The notes below the pieces were generated by a model. It did no database searches, had not been told where the DNA came from, and worked only from the letters and a program-made list of their open reading frames with translations. DNA of 64,000 nt, from assembly GCF_019930585.1 (NCBI RefSeq), contig NZ_CP082839.1, forward strand, positions 1,612,001 through 1,676,000, in the 5' to 3' direction. The DNA is from Sphingomonas nostoxanthinifaciens. Its GTDB lineage: Bacteria > Pseudomonadota > Alphaproteobacteria > Sphingomonadales > Sphingomonadaceae. The translations under genes were made by a program, and so were the position numbers. Below are positions 29,213-38,081 of the stretch, piece after piece. How positions within the stretch are numbered: the first letter of the stretch is position 1; every line of letters starts with the position of its first letter.

Positions 29213-30847
29213 ATGACCGATCCGAACGGCCTCTTCGTCGGCGCCGGCGAGGCTGGCGTCGCGCCGCAGACGCTCAGCCTGAAGCGCGCCAACCGTCACG
29301 GACTGATCGCGGGCGCGACCGGTACGGGCAAGACCGTGACGCTGCAGGGCATCGCCGAGGGCTTCTCCAAGGCGGGCGTGCCGGTGTTCGTGGCCGATGT
29401 GAAGGGCGATCTCGCCGGGCTCGCCATGGCGGGTTCGCCGATGGCGCCGGCCCACGCCGCCTTTGCCGCGCGCGCGGCCGAGATCGGCATGACCGACTGG
29501 GCCTATGCCGACAATCCGGTGATCTTCTGGGATCTGTTCGGCCAGGCGGGCCACCCGGTGCGCACCACCGTGAGCGAGATGGGGCCGCTGCTGCTCGCCC
29601 GGTTGATGGGTCTCAACGACACGCAGGAAGGCGTGCTACAGGTCGTGTTCAAGGCCGCCGACGAGCAGGGCCTGCTGCTGCTCGACATGGCCGATCTTCA
29701 GGCGATGCTCGCCTGGGCGGCCGAGAATGCCGCCGATCTCTCGGCGCATTACGGCAACGTCACCCGCGCCAGCGTCGGCACGATCCAGCGCCAGCTGCTC
29801 GGGCTGGAGGCGCAGGGCGGCGACCAATTCTTCGGCGAGCCCGCGCTCGACATTCACGACATGATGATCGTGGACGAAAATGGGCGCGGCACGATCAGCG
29901 TGCTGGCGGCGGACAAACTGATGGCGGCGCCGAAGCTCTACGCCACCTTCCTGCTGTGGCTGCTATCCGAGCTGTTCGAGACGCTGCCCGAGGTGGGCGA
30001 TCCCGACAAGCCGAAGCTCGTCTTCTTCTTCGACGAAGCGCATCTGATGTTCGACGATGCGGCACCAGCCTTGCTCGACAAGATCGAACAGGTCGTGCGG
30101 CTGATCCGGTCGAAGGGCGTCGGCGTCTATTTCGTCACGCAGAACCCGATCGACGTGCCCGACGACGTCGCCGGCCAGCTCGGCAACCGCGTCCAGCACA
30201 AGTTGAACGCCTTCACCCCGCGCGAGCAGAAGGCGGTGCAGGCCGCGGCGCAGACCTTCCGCGCGTCGCCTGGCGTCGACGTCGCCACCGCGATCACTGA
30301 GCTGAAGGTGGGCGAGGCGCTCGTCTCGCTGCTCCAGCCGGACGGCAGCCCGAGCCCGGTCGCGCGCACCCTGATCCGGCCGCCTTGCTCGCGCGTCGGC
30401 CCGCTGAGCGACAAGGAGCGCGCGATCATCGTCTCGACCTCGCCGCTCGCCGGCAAATACGACACGGCCGTCAATCGCGAGAGCGCGGCGGAGATGCTCG
30501 CGGCGAAGGCCGGCGACGCCAAGGCCGCGACGGAGAAGGCCACCGCCGAAGCCGCTGCCGCGAAGGTTCAGGCCGAGCAGGCCAAGGCCGCGGCGCAACA
30601 GGCGAAGCTCGACGCCGACGAGCAGGCGCGCCGCGATCGCGAGGCGCAGCGTGCGGCCGACGCGCAGGCACGTGCCGAGGATCGCGCCCGCGCCGCCGCC
30701 GCGCGCGAAGCGGCCAAGCCCACGCTGACCGACAAGATGCTCCAGTCCGCCGCGCGCTCGGTCGCCTCCTCGCTCGGCCGGCAGGTGGCGGGGCAGCTCG
30801 GCGGCCAACTCGTGCGCGGCCTGCTCGGCGGCCTGTTCAAACGGTGA
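29213..30847 (+). CDS. DUF853 (HerA-like, YjgR family) ATPase
   Basis: A 544-residue P-loop ATPase of the HerA/FtsK-related DUF853 family. Features are [23 protein letters not shown] (Walker A), [35 protein letters not shown] (Walker B), [41 protein letters not shown] and [16 protein letters not shown]. The C-terminal ~110 residues are Ala/Lys/Gln/Arg-rich and predicted coiled-coil, ending in a Gly/Leu-rich hydrophobic tail ([14 protein letters not shown]). Family function is unresolved; a DNA-translocating motor is inferred from the fold. Confidence 0.9.
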   Translation: MTDPNGLFVGAGEAGVAPQTLSLKRANRHGLIAGATGTGKTVTLQGIAEGFSKAGVPVFVADVKGDLAGLAMAGSPMAPAHAAFAARAAEIGMTDWAYADNPVIFWDLFGQAGHPVRTTVSEMGPLLLARLMGLNDTQEGVLQVVFKAADEQGLLLLDMADLQAMLAWAAENAADLSAHYGNVTRASVGTIQRQLLGLEAQGGDQFFGEPALDIHDMMIVDENGRGTISVLAADKLMAAPKLYATFLLWLLSELFETLPEVGDPDKPKLVFFFDEAHLMFDDAAPALLDKIEQVVRLIRSKGVGVYFVTQNPIDVPDDVAGQLGNRVQHKLNAFTPREQKAVQAAAQTFRASPGVDVATAITELKVGEALVSLLQPDGSPSPVARTLIRPPCSRVGPLSDKERAIIVSTSPLAGKYDTAVNRESAAEMLAAKAGDAKAATEKATAEAAAAKVQAEQAKAAAQQAKLDADEQARRDREAQRAADAQARAEDRARAAAAREAAKPTLTDKMLQSAARSVASSLGRQVAGQLGGQLVRGLLGGLFKR

Positions 30848-30935
30848 TAGGCTCGATCCGGCCGCGTTAAGACTTTTTAGAGCATGTCCGTGCTAGGCGC
30901 CGCCGTCCGTACATAAAATAAGCGGGCGCGATCTT

Positions 30936-30945
30936 GGGGGGGGGG
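30936..30945 (+). repeat. G10 homopolymer in the leader of the glucokinase-like gene
   Basis: Ten consecutive G residues lie six bases upstream of the GTG start at 30951, overlapping where the ribosome binding site should be. Tracts of this length are prone to slippage. Confidence 0.75.
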
Positions 30946-30950
30946 CGGCC

Positions 30951-31859
30951 GTGGTGTCGACACAGAGCTGGATTCTGGCTGACCTGTCGACGGCGGGAAC
31001 CGTCCGCTTCGCCCGCGCCGATCCCGGCGCCGGACGATTCGACGATGCGCTCACCATCTCGCCCGGCACATTCATCACATTCTCCGATGCGCTGATGGCG
31101 TATGCGCGCCAGGCCGGCATCGATCTGCGCACGGCGGGATGCGTCCTTTCGTTGCCCGGGCCCACGGTCGGCAACACGATCCGCGTCGCGCGATCCCGCT
31201 GGACCCTCTCTCGCTCGGGGCTGGGTGGCATGATCGGCGGTCCGCTGTTGATCCTCAACGACATGGTCGCGACCGCCTGGTCGCTGCCAAATGCTCCGGC
31301 GAATACCCTGCAGCCGCTCGGCAGTGCGCCGTTGCCCGATATGTCGCGGCCCGGACGCTGGGCGATAATCCTGCTGGACGACGGTGTCGGCGCAGCGACC
31401 CTGACGCTTGCGCCGAACGGGCAGATCTCAGTGGCGGACAGCGAGGCGGGGCATATCGGCTTCTCGCCGGCAGATGATCGCGAATTCGCGATCATGCGGC
31501 CGCTGCGCGGTTATCGTGCAGCGGTTTCGTGGGAGCAGATGCTTACGCTTACCGGCGCCGCCGTCGATCCGGTGCAGTGGGCGGGGCTGGCTGGGGCCTT
31601 TGCCGGCGACGTGCTGCTGGCGACCGCAGCGTGGAGCGGCCTGATCCTGTGCGGCCACCGCGCCCCGGCGTTGCGGAACGCCGATGCCTATGCCGCCTTC
31701 GTCGCGCGCGGTGCGGCCAAGTCGGCGCATGGGCGCTTCATCGAGCAGGCGGCGATCGGTCTGCTACCCGCCCGTGAGCCGCTGAATGGATGCCTCGGTT
31801 TCCTGCGCGCGTGCAGCCTAGGTGATCCAAACGCGCCGCATCCGGTCAGCCCGGCCTAA
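30951..31859 (+). CDS. Glucokinase-like protein with degenerate nucleotide-binding motifs
   Basis: The 302-residue product follows the layout of bacterial Glk proteins: an N-terminal ADLSTAGTVRFARAD strand, CVLSLPGPTVGN (Glk: AGPV.G), ILNDMVATAW (equivalent to the ND catalytic-base motif; Asp104 kept), LLDDGVGAATL in place of GPGTGLGVA, and EAGHIGFSP in place of EGGH.dFAP. The phosphate-1 motif DxGGTN is missing and the second glycine-rich loop is altered, so ATP binding and catalysis are doubtful. It may be a sugar-sensing or inactive paralogue. It starts at GTG 30951 or 30954, preceded by a G10 tract. No sugar genes adjoin it. Confidence 0.68.
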   Translation: MVSTQSWILADLSTAGTVRFARADPGAGRFDDALTISPGTFITFSDALMAYARQAGIDLRTAGCVLSLPGPTVGNTIRVARSRWTLSRSGLGGMIGGPLLILNDMVATAWSLPNAPANTLQPLGSAPLPDMSRPGRWAIILLDDGVGAATLTLAPNGQISVADSEAGHIGFSPADDREFAIMRPLRGYRAAVSWEQMLTLTGAAVDPVQWAGLAGAFAGDVLLATAAWSGLILCGHRAPALRNADAYAAFVARGAAKSAHGRFIEQAAIGLLPAREPLNGCLGFLRACSLGDPNAPHPVSPA

Positions 31860-31949
31860 GAAGCGGCGGCATGTCGGACAGAACAGGCTGCCATGTCGTG
31901 CCGCGCCGCGGGGCTTCTGCGACGGGGTGCGCACTGATAAAGAGGCGGC

Positions 31950-32900
31950 ATGGCCACCACGCTCGATCGCCCTGCCGTCCCTACCGTCAGCCTCGCGCAG
32001 GAGGCGTCTGATCCGGTCGGCTTCGCCGCTGCGCTCGGCGGATCGTTCGAGCGCTACGGCTTCGCGATCGTTTCCGATCATGGCGTGCCGGCCGAGGTGA
32101 TCGCAGAGGCCGAGGCGAAGGCCAAGGCGTTCTTCGCGCTGCCCGAGGAGGTGAAGCGCCGTTATCACATGCCCGGCACCGGCGGCGCGCGCGGCTATAC
32201 GCCGTTCGGGATCGAGACCGCCAAAGATGCCAAGGCGCACGATCTCAAGGAATTCTGGCATGTCGGACGCGAGCTGCCGTCCGGCCACCGTTTCACCGAT
32301 CTGATGTCGCCAAACCTGTGGCCCGACGAAGTGGCCGGCTTCCGCGCGGCGGAACTGGCATTGTTCGATGCGCTCGACGCAGCCGGGCGGCGACTGCTCG
32401 CCGCGATCGCGCGCTACCTGACGCTGTCGCCCGATTTCTTCGACGATACCGTGGCCGACGGCAACAGCGTGCTGCGCCTGCTCCATTATCCGGCGATGGG
32501 CATGGATGGCCCCTCGATCCGTGCCGGCGCGCATGAGGATATCAACACGATCACCCTGCTGCTCGGCGCGGAGGAAGCCGGGCTGGAATTGCTCGATCGC
32601 GACGGCAACTGGCTGCCGGTGCAGCCGCGCGCGGGCGAACTGGCGGTGAATGTGGGGGACATGCTGCAGCGGCTGACCAACAACGTGCTCCGTTCGACCA
32701 CGCACCGGGTGATGAACCCGGCGCCGGAGCGGCGCGGCCACGCACGCTATTCGATGCCGTTCTTCCTGCATTTCCGCCCCGATTATCTGATCGAGACGCT
32801 GCCCGGCTGCCTGTCGGCGGAGCGGCCGAATCTGTATCCGGAGCCGATCACCGCGCACGATTATCTGTTGCAGCGCCTGAGGGAGATCAAGCTGATATGA
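31950..32900 (+). CDS. 2-oxoglutarate/Fe(II) oxygenase, isopenicillin N synthase-like
   Basis: A non-haem iron oxygenase of the IPNS-like 2OG-Fe(II) family, 316 residues. The N-terminal DIOX_N part includes VGFAAALGGSFERYGFAIVSDHGVP. The jelly-roll core carries HxD in AGAHEDINTITLLL (His195, Asp197), the distal ligand in STTHRVMNP (His252) and the 2OG-binding RxS in ARYSMPFF (Arg266, Ser268). All cofactor ligands are intact, so it should be active, but the substrate is unknown. It starts at ATG 31950 with AGAGG upstream. The next gene overlaps by four bases (ATGA). Confidence 0.92.
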   Translation: MATTLDRPAVPTVSLAQEASDPVGFAAALGGSFERYGFAIVSDHGVPAEVIAEAEAKAKAFFALPEEVKRRYHMPGTGGARGYTPFGIETAKDAKAHDLKEFWHVGRELPSGHRFTDLMSPNLWPDEVAGFRAAELALFDALDAAGRRLLAAIARYLTLSPDFFDDTVADGNSVLRLLHYPAMGMDGPSIRAGAHEDINTITLLLGAEEAGLELLDRDGNWLPVQPRAGELAVNVGDMLQRLTNNVLRSTTHRVMNPAPERRGHARYSMPFFLHFRPDYLIETLPGCLSAERPNLYPEPITAHDYLLQRLREIKLI

Positions 32901-33358
32901 AGCTGTTCGCCGCCGCCATTTTCGCCATCCTGTCCGCGCCTGCCATCGCGCAGGACGCGACCTGTACGCACGCCGCCGTCGAGCCTGGCTTCGACGGCTG
33001 GGGCAAGCCGGCCGGCGACACGCTCGCGCCTGGCAAGGCGGCGACGCTGGCGCTCAAGCCCGCCACCGAGGTGACGTTCGAGCCCAAGCTCGCCCGCGCG
33101 CCCAAGCCGGGCAGCTTCGGCGGCTTTTTCGCGATCACCGTCCCGGCCGCGGGCACCTATCGCTTCGCATTGTCGCAGGGCGCTTGGATCGACGCGGTGC
33201 ATCGCGGCGACCGGCTCAAGTCGGTCGCGCATGGGCATGGTGCCGCCTGCTCGGGCATCGCCAAGATCGTGGCGTTCGAGTTGCCCGCCGGCCGCAGCTA
33301 CATCCAGCTGTCCGAAGCGAAGGCGGCGACGATCGACGTGATGGTCGTGAAGGGCTGA
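32897..33358 (+). CDS. Small exported protein of unknown function
   Basis: A 153-residue protein with a clear signal peptide (MKLFAAAIFAILSAPAIAQ). I do not recognise its family. The mature region looks all-beta (alternating APGKAATLALKPATEVTFEPKL, GGFFAITVPAAGTYRFALSQGAWIDAV, AAGRSYIQLSEAKAATIDVMVVKG-like strands) with two cysteines, reminiscent of a pre-peptidase-type beta-sandwich, but this is only an impression. The four-base overlap with the oxygenase gene implies translational coupling. Confidence 0.75.
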   Translation: MKLFAAAIFAILSAPAIAQDATCTHAAVEPGFDGWGKPAGDTLAPGKAATLALKPATEVTFEPKLARAPKPGSFGGFFAITVPAAGTYRFALSQGAWIDAVHRGDRLKSVAHGHGAACSGIAKIVAFELPAGRSYIQLSEAKAATIDVMVVKG

Positions 33359-33369
33359 GCGTTTAACCC

Positions 33370-33455
33370 GTCACCCCGGACCTGTTCCGGGGTCCACCCC
33401 ACCACCAGCGTGCCGCCACGGGTAAGCGTGGATGCCGGAACAAGTCCGGCATGAC
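33370..33455. repeat. REPIN-like composite inverted repeat, family A type
   Basis: GTCACCCCGGACCTGTTCCGGGGTCCACC faces GTGGATGCCGGAACAAGTCCGGCATGAC. It lies between two convergent genes. The stem core CCGGAACAAGTCCGG is shared with the copy at 39881-39970. Confidence 0.85.
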
Positions 33456-33473
33456 GGTGTGTTGGCTTAAACC

Positions 33474-34583
33474 CTAAGACGCGGCGTCGGGCGGGCAGGG
33501 GCGGTCGGGCGCCGGCATCGCGCCGCCCGCGCCGGCGATCAGGTCGCGCCACAGCATCATCAGCGCCGCCATCGTCGCCGGGCCGACGAACAGCCCGAGC
33601 AGCCCAAGGCTCTCGACCCCGCCGAGGATGCCGACCAGCACCCACAGGAAGGGCAGCCGCGTCGCCCCGCCGATCAGGATCGGGCGCACGAAATGGTCGG
33701 CGATGCCGACCACCACCATGCCGAGTGCGAAGACGCCGACCGCCCAGCCGACCGCGCCCTGGCCGACCAGCAGCGCCGACGCGATGCCGAACAGCACCGC
33801 CGCACCGAACGGGATCATCGCCGCTACTGCCGTCAGCAGGCCTAGCAGCAGCGGATGCGGCACGTGCGCGATCAGATAGACCACCGCCATCACCGCGCCT
33901 TCGCCGATGCCGACCAGCACCAATCCGTCGATCGTGCCGCGCACCGATTTCACCACCTGTGCGCCGATCCGCTCGGCCGAGGGACCGAGCAGGCGCGTGC
34001 TCGCGACGCGGATCTGCGCGACGAACGCGTCGCGCTCGCGCAACAGGAAGAACAAGGCGATCAACGTGAAGGCGAACACCACCGAACGATGGATCAGGCC
34101 CTTGCCGAGCAGGCGCGACTGCTCGAACAGCAATGACTGGCGGATGGTGTGGAACTGGTGGCTCGCCGCCTCGGGCGTCGCGAGATTCTGCGTCCACCAG
34201 CCCGCAATCTCGTTCGAATAGGGCATGTGCGCGACCCATTGCGGGACGGGCAGCCCATTTTCGCGCGCACTGGCGAGCCATTGCAGCAGCGCCTGCGCCT
34301 CGCGCGCCGCCTCCACCACGCCCAGCGCGAGTGGGGTCAGGACGAGCAGGGCGATCAGCACGGTCGCGATGCTCGGCAGCACCGCGCGCCGCGCGGCCGG
34401 CCAGCGGCATTCGGCGCGGGTGTAGAGCGGATCGATCGCGATCGCGATCACGGCTGCCCACAAGAGCGACGGCAGGAAGGTCGAGCTGATCCACAGACCG
34501 AAGAGGGTAAGGCCGATCGCCAGTGCCGCCTTGGCGATGCGGTTGGCACGGCGCGAGGCGAAGAAATCCGCGGTGTCGGTCAT
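33474..34583 (-). CDS. AI-2E family transporter (PerM-like)
   Basis: A 369-residue polytopic inner-membrane protein of the AI-2E exporter/permease family. Near the N-terminus are paired hydrophobic segments (ALAIGLTLFGLWISSTFLPSLLWAAVIAIAIDPLY), then a soluble region of about 90 residues. The conserved C-terminal block LVLVGIGEGAVMAVVYLIAHVPHPLLLGLLTAVAAMIPFGAAVLF and PILIGGATRLPFLWVLVGILGGVESLGLLGLFVGPA is diagnostic. The family includes quorum-signal exporters and Na+/H+ antiporters, so the cargo is not predictable. ATG 34583 (MTDTADFFASRR) is preferred over the longer frame. Confidence 0.9.
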   Translation of the reverse strand: MTDTADFFASRRANRIAKAALAIGLTLFGLWISSTFLPSLLWAAVIAIAIDPLYTRAECRWPAARRAVLPSIATVLIALLVLTPLALGVVEAAREAQALLQWLASARENGLPVPQWVAHMPYSNEIAGWWTQNLATPEAASHQFHTIRQSLLFEQSRLLGKGLIHRSVVFAFTLIALFFLLRERDAFVAQIRVASTRLLGPSAERIGAQVVKSVRGTIDGLVLVGIGEGAVMAVVYLIAHVPHPLLLGLLTAVAAMIPFGAAVLFGIASALLVGQGAVGWAVGVFALGMVVVGIADHFVRPILIGGATRLPFLWVLVGILGGVESLGLLGLFVGPATMAALMMLWRDLIAGAGGAMPAPDRPCPPDAAS

Positions 34584-34632
34584 CCGCCCCTGTGTGCGGC
34601 GTCGCGCGGGTGCGCGCAAGGGCCGGCGGCGG

Positions 34633-35313
34633 TCAGTGGAGCAGCGTCAGGAAATGCGCGGCGGCAAGGAAGTCGGCGCGATGATGCTCGCGCGTGTCGC
34701 GGGCGAGCGCATCCTCGCCCCAATGCTCGACCTGCCAAAGCTCGTCGAGATGGGTCAGGTCGAACGCCGCGTCCGCCGCGATGGCGCCTTCGGTCAAAGC
34801 GAGCGCCGCGACCAGCGAGCCGCCGATCGTCACCAGCGGGGACAGTGCCGCCAGCGCGAAAGCGTCGCAGGTGCCCAGCGCCGCTGCCAGCCGCAGGACC
34901 GTTTCCGGCGGCTGCGCGACGTGGACGATGCCGACGGTCACGACGAAATCCACGTCGTAGCGGCGGCGTGCCCAGGCGAGCAGCGGATCCCATGCCTCCG
35001 CCTGCGTCGCCACCAGATCGTCGGGCGCGTCGGCGCGGTAGCAGAGCAGATCGGTCTCGCCATAAGCGGCGAGCGGGCGGGCGAAGGCGGCCGGATCGGG
35101 CGCGACTCGGTCGATCGCGGCGTTGGCGAGACCCGTCAGCGGCATCGCGCGCGGATCGATCGTCTCGCCCTGCGCGCGCCATTCCGCCGCCACCGCCTCA
35201 GCGAGCATCGTCGTGGGCAGGACGAGCGGCGCGCGCGCGGGCGTGCGCACCGGCCGGCCGTCGAGCAGGATCGCGCCGTCATTGGTCGCGACGTCGGTGT
35301 AGAAGCGCCTCAC
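34633..35313 (-). CDS. ATP12-family F1-ATPase assembly chaperone
   Basis: A 226-residue protein homologous to mitochondrial Atp12, which chaperones the F1 alpha subunit during assembly. It has the family N-terminus MRRFYTDVATNDGAILLDGRPVRTPARAPLVLPT, AVAAEWRAQGETIDPRAMPLTGLANAAID, TDLLCYRADAPDDLVATQAEAWDPLLAWA and HWGEDALARDTREHHRADFLAAAHFL near the C-terminus. It overlaps the HAD gene upstream by four bases (ATGA) in what looks like an RluA-PaiB-HAD-ATP12 operon; RluA-HAD-ATP12 order is common in alphaproteobacteria. Confidence 0.93.
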   Translation of the reverse strand: MRRFYTDVATNDGAILLDGRPVRTPARAPLVLPTTMLAEAVAAEWRAQGETIDPRAMPLTGLANAAIDRVAPDPAAFARPLAAYGETDLLCYRADAPDDLVATQAEAWDPLLAWARRRYDVDFVVTVGIVHVAQPPETVLRLAAALGTCDAFALAALSPLVTIGGSLVAALALTEGAIAADAAFDLTHLDELWQVEHWGEDALARDTREHHRADFLAAAHFLTLLH

Positions 35314-35969
35314 GCCACTGCTTCGATCATCGCGACCAGCTCGTCGGGATGCGTCGCGACGGCGTCCGCTCCGGCGGCGCGCAACATGTCGGCTTCGTGA
35401 TAGCCCCAGGTGACGCCGATCGCCGTCGCACCGGCCGCCTTGGCCATCGCCATGTCGAAGCTGGTGTCGCCGATCATCACCGTCGTTTCGGGTGCGGCGC
35501 CGGCGTCGGCCATCGCCTGCTCGATCATCGACGGATGCGGCTTGGACGGGTGGCGATCGGCGGTCTGGAGCGTGACGAAGCGGGGATGGAGGCCGTGATG
35601 CTCGAGGATCAGCTTTAGCCCGCGATCCGACTTGCCGGTGGCGACGCCGAGCAGCCAGCCCTTTGCATCCAGCTCGGCCACGGCCGCGGCGATCCCGTCA
35701 TACAGCGGCTCGTGCGCGAGGCCGGCGGCGCGCATGTCGAAGAAGGCTCGCTTATAGGCGTCGGTCAGCGCCGCGAACTCCGCCGCCGAGCCGTTCGGGT
35801 GCAATATCGCCATCGCCTCGGGCAACGACAGGCCGATGATCGCGCGTGCCGCCGCATCGCCGGGCGGGGCGATCCCGCATGCGGCAAAGCCCTTCTCCAC
35901 TGCCGCGCAGATCGTCGCCTGCGAATCGACCAGGGTGCCGTCGCAATCGAATACCGCTAGCCGGTTCAA
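35310..35969 (-). CDS. HAD-superfamily hydrolase (phosphoglycolate phosphatase-like)
   Basis: A 219-residue HAD subfamily IA phosphatase. Motif I is VFDCDGTLVDSQ, motif II is GVATGKSDRGL and motif III/IV is KPHPSMIEQAM with VMIGDTSFDMAMAKAAGATAIGVTWG; a helical cap lies between. It resembles Gph-type phosphatases, but the substrate is not certain. The chosen start is TTG 35969, which overlaps the paiB-like stop as TTGA and begins two residues before the motif I strand; the longer frame upstream has no homology. It is coupled to the ATP12 gene downstream. Confidence 0.9.
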   Translation of the reverse strand: MNRLAVFDCDGTLVDSQATICAAVEKGFAACGIAPPGDAAARAIIGLSLPEAMAILHPNGSAAEFAALTDAYKRAFFDMRAAGLAHEPLYDGIAAAVAELDAKGWLLGVATGKSDRGLKLILEHHGLHPRFVTLQTADRHPSKPHPSMIEQAMADAGAAPETTVMIGDTSFDMAMAKAAGATAIGVTWGYHEADMLRAAGADAVATHPDELVAMIEAVA

Positions 35970-36568
35970 ACGCGCGGCTCCATCAGGCGGGCGAGATCGG
36001 AGCGGCCAATGCCCGACAGCGCCTGCGCGACTGCGGCCCGATCGGCTGCCGGCTTGTTCTGTCCCAGCTTGGCGGTGCCGGTCCATGCCGGCGAGTCGAT
36101 CGCGAAGCCGACGATCGCGCGCAGCATCGCCGCGCGTTTAGCAGGCGGCAATTTGTCGATCGTCCACACCGGCTTCGGCAGAAGCCGTTCCTCCTGCTCG
36201 ACGCTCAGCCGCGCGACCTGCGCCTCGAGCTCGGCATCGGACAGACGGCGCGCGACGCCGTGCATCTCCACGAGGCGATAATTCCAGGTCGGCACCTGAT
36301 CCGCCGAACCATACCAATCGGGGCTTACGTAGAAATCGTCCGCCAGCAGGCCGATCACGATCGGTGCGCCATCGATATGGTTGGTCACGGCATTGGAGCG
36401 GGCGAGGTGGAACTGGACCGCGCCGTCGTCCGCCACCGTGATTGGCGCCTGCGCCAGCAGTGGGCGGCCATCGACCACCACCGCGATCTGGCCGAATGCC
36501 ACCTTCGATGCGAACGCCTTGAGCTCGTCCGCATCCGCCCACCCGAAGGCGGGGTTGGGATGGGTCAC
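35966..36568 (-). CDS. PaiB-type FMN-binding negative transcriptional regulator
   Basis: The 200-residue product fits the PaiB/FMN_bind_2 family: MTHPNPAFGWADADELKAFASKVAFGQIAVV, HLARSNAVTNHIDGAPIVIGLLADDFYVSPDWYG, VPTWNYRLVEMHGVARRL, then VWTIDKLPP and AIVGFAIDSPAWTGTAKLGQNKPAADRA. The HLARxN block corresponds to the flavin split-barrel site. B. subtilis PaiB affects sporulation and protease gene expression. Whether this protein regulates genes or is a flavoprotein enzyme is open. It overlaps RluA upstream (ATGA at 36565-36568). Confidence 0.88.
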   Translation of the reverse strand: MTHPNPAFGWADADELKAFASKVAFGQIAVVVDGRPLLAQAPITVADDGAVQFHLARSNAVTNHIDGAPIVIGLLADDFYVSPDWYGSADQVPTWNYRLVEMHGVARRLSDAELEAQVARLSVEQEERLLPKPVWTIDKLPPAKRAAMLRAIVGFAIDSPAWTGTAKLGQNKPAADRAAVAQALSGIGRSDLARLMEPRV

Positions 36569-37662
36569 TTGGCGCTGCCCCGCGACCGCCGCTCGCCCTT
36601 GCGTTCCTTGCGGCGGGCCTTGGCGGCAGCGCTCTCCGCCTTCTTCTTGCCTTCGGGCGTTTCGCTGAACTTGGGCTCGTCGAACGGCAATGCGTCGCCG
36701 AGCGACCGATCGAAGCCCAATGTCTCAAGGCTCTCGGTGAAGTGGCGCGGCGGCTCGGCCGAAATATCCAGCTTGCTGCCGTCGGGATGGTCGACGCGCA
36801 GGCGACGGGCATGGAGATGCATCTTGCGGCTGATCCCGCCAGTCAGGAACGCGTCCTGCCCGCCATATTTGCCGTCGCCGACGATCGGGTGGCCGATCGC
36901 CGCCATGTGCACGCGCAACTGGTGGGTGCGGCCGGTATAGGGCTGAAGTTCGACCCAGGCGGTGGCGTTGCCGGCGCGCTCGATCACGCGATACCGCGTG
37001 CGGGCGGGGCTGCCCTCCTTCTCGTCGACGTGCATCTTTTCGCCGCCGGTGCCGGGCTGCTTGCCGATCGGCAGCTCGATCATCCCGTCCTCGATCGAGG
37101 GCACGCCCACCACCAACGCCCAATAGAGCTTGCGCGCGGAGCGGCTGGAGAAGGATTTGGCGAAGAAAGCGGCCGCGCCGGCCGAGCGCGCCAGCAGCAG
37201 CACGCCCGACGTATCCTTGTCGAGCCGGTGGACGAGCTTGGGCCGCCCCTCTGCCTCGAAATACAGGCCGTCGAGCAGCCCGTCGACGTGGCGCTCGGTC
37301 TTGGTGCCGCCCTGGGTGGCGAGGCCCGGCGGCTTGTCGATCACGATCGCGGCGCGGTCGCGGTGCAGCACGATGCTCTGGATGAACTCCTCATCCTCGG
37401 GCGAGATCGGTGCGCGCTCGCGCTTCGGCTTTGCGGTCGGCGCCACCGCCGCCACGTCGAGCGGCGGGACGCGGATGACCTGCCCAAGCTCGACCCGATC
37501 GCCGGGGGTGACGCGCTTGCCGTCGACGCGGAGCTGCCCGGTCCGCGCCCAGCGCGACACGATGTTGAAGCTGGCGTCGGGCATGTGGCGGCGGAACCAG
37601 CGATCGAGCCGGATGCCGTGATCGTCCTCGGCGACGGTGAAATTGCGTGCGTCGTCGCTCAT
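36565..37662 (-). CDS. RluA-family pseudouridine synthase
   Basis: A 365-residue pseudouridine synthase of the RluC/RluD class. An N-terminal S4 RNA-binding domain (GIRLDRWFRRHMPDASFNIVSRWARTGQLRVDGKRV) is followed by the catalytic domain with RPKLVHRLDKDTSGVLLLAR (catalytic Asp), YWALVVGVP, TAWVELQPYTGRTHQLRVHMAAIGHPIVGD and a C-terminal basic tail (KKKAESAAAKARRKERKGERRSRG). The target is probably 23S rRNA, but positions cannot be assigned. It starts at ATG 37662, overlapping the crcB stop by four bases. Confidence 0.93.
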   Translation of the reverse strand: MSDDARNFTVAEDDHGIRLDRWFRRHMPDASFNIVSRWARTGQLRVDGKRVTPGDRVELGQVIRVPPLDVAAVAPTAKPKRERAPISPEDEEFIQSIVLHRDRAAIVIDKPPGLATQGGTKTERHVDGLLDGLYFEAEGRPKLVHRLDKDTSGVLLLARSAGAAAFFAKSFSSRSARKLYWALVVGVPSIEDGMIELPIGKQPGTGGEKMHVDEKEGSPARTRYRVIERAGNATAWVELQPYTGRTHQLRVHMAAIGHPIVGDGKYGGQDAFLTGGISRKMHLHARRLRVDHPDGSKLDISAEPPRHFTESLETLGFDRSLGDALPFDEPKFSETPEGKKKAESAAAKARRKERKGERRSRGSAK

Positions 37663-38039
37663 CCGAATGTCCGCACGAGAAAGAGGCCGGCAAGCAGAAG
37701 CATCACGGATCCGGCGACCGAGGACACCGCATAGCATGCGGCCATGACGGCGTCGCCGCGGATCAGCATGTCGGTCGTCTCCAGGCTGAAGGCGGAGAAG
37801 GTGGTGAAGCCGCCGAGCACCCCGATGCCGAGGAACAGCCGCAGCGGCTCGCCATCCACCCCTTGCATCTTCGCCAGCGTGCCGGCGAGGATGCCCATCA
37901 GGAGGCCGCCGAGCAGGTTGATGATCCACGTGCCCCACGGGAAAGCGGGGCCGAGATTACGCAGTGCGATCGCGCCGATGTGATAGCGAAAGCCGGCGCC
38001 GATCGCGCCGCCGAACATGACGAGGAGGAGAGGGGGCAT
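37659..38039 (-). CDS. crcB: Fluoride efflux channel CrcB/Fluc
   Basis: A 126-residue dual-topology fluoride channel with four transmembrane helices. Conserved signatures: GGAIGAGFRYHIG at the N-terminus, FPWGTWIINLLGGLLMGILAG (the Asn and Gly-rich helix 2) and GVLGGFTTFSAFSLET (the Phe-box and TFS motif). A single full-length gene implies a homodimer. No fluoride riboswitch was found in the short gap upstream; the gene probably rides with the MAPEG gene 42 bases upstream. Confidence 0.94.
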   Translation of the reverse strand: MPPLLLVMFGGAIGAGFRYHIGAIALRNLGPAFPWGTWIINLLGGLLMGILAGTLAKMQGVDGEPLRLFLGIGVLGGFTTFSAFSLETTDMLIRGDAVMAACYAVSSVAGSVMLLLAGLFLVRTFG

Positions 38040-38081
38040 CCCCCTCTGTAGCGGCGGCCGCCGCCGGGGGCCAGAGCCGCC

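Noticed and set aside
38040..38081. Fluoride riboswitch before crcB
   Set aside because: The gap is only 42 bases and lacks the conserved pseudoknot elements; no candidate was seen upstream of the MAPEG gene either.
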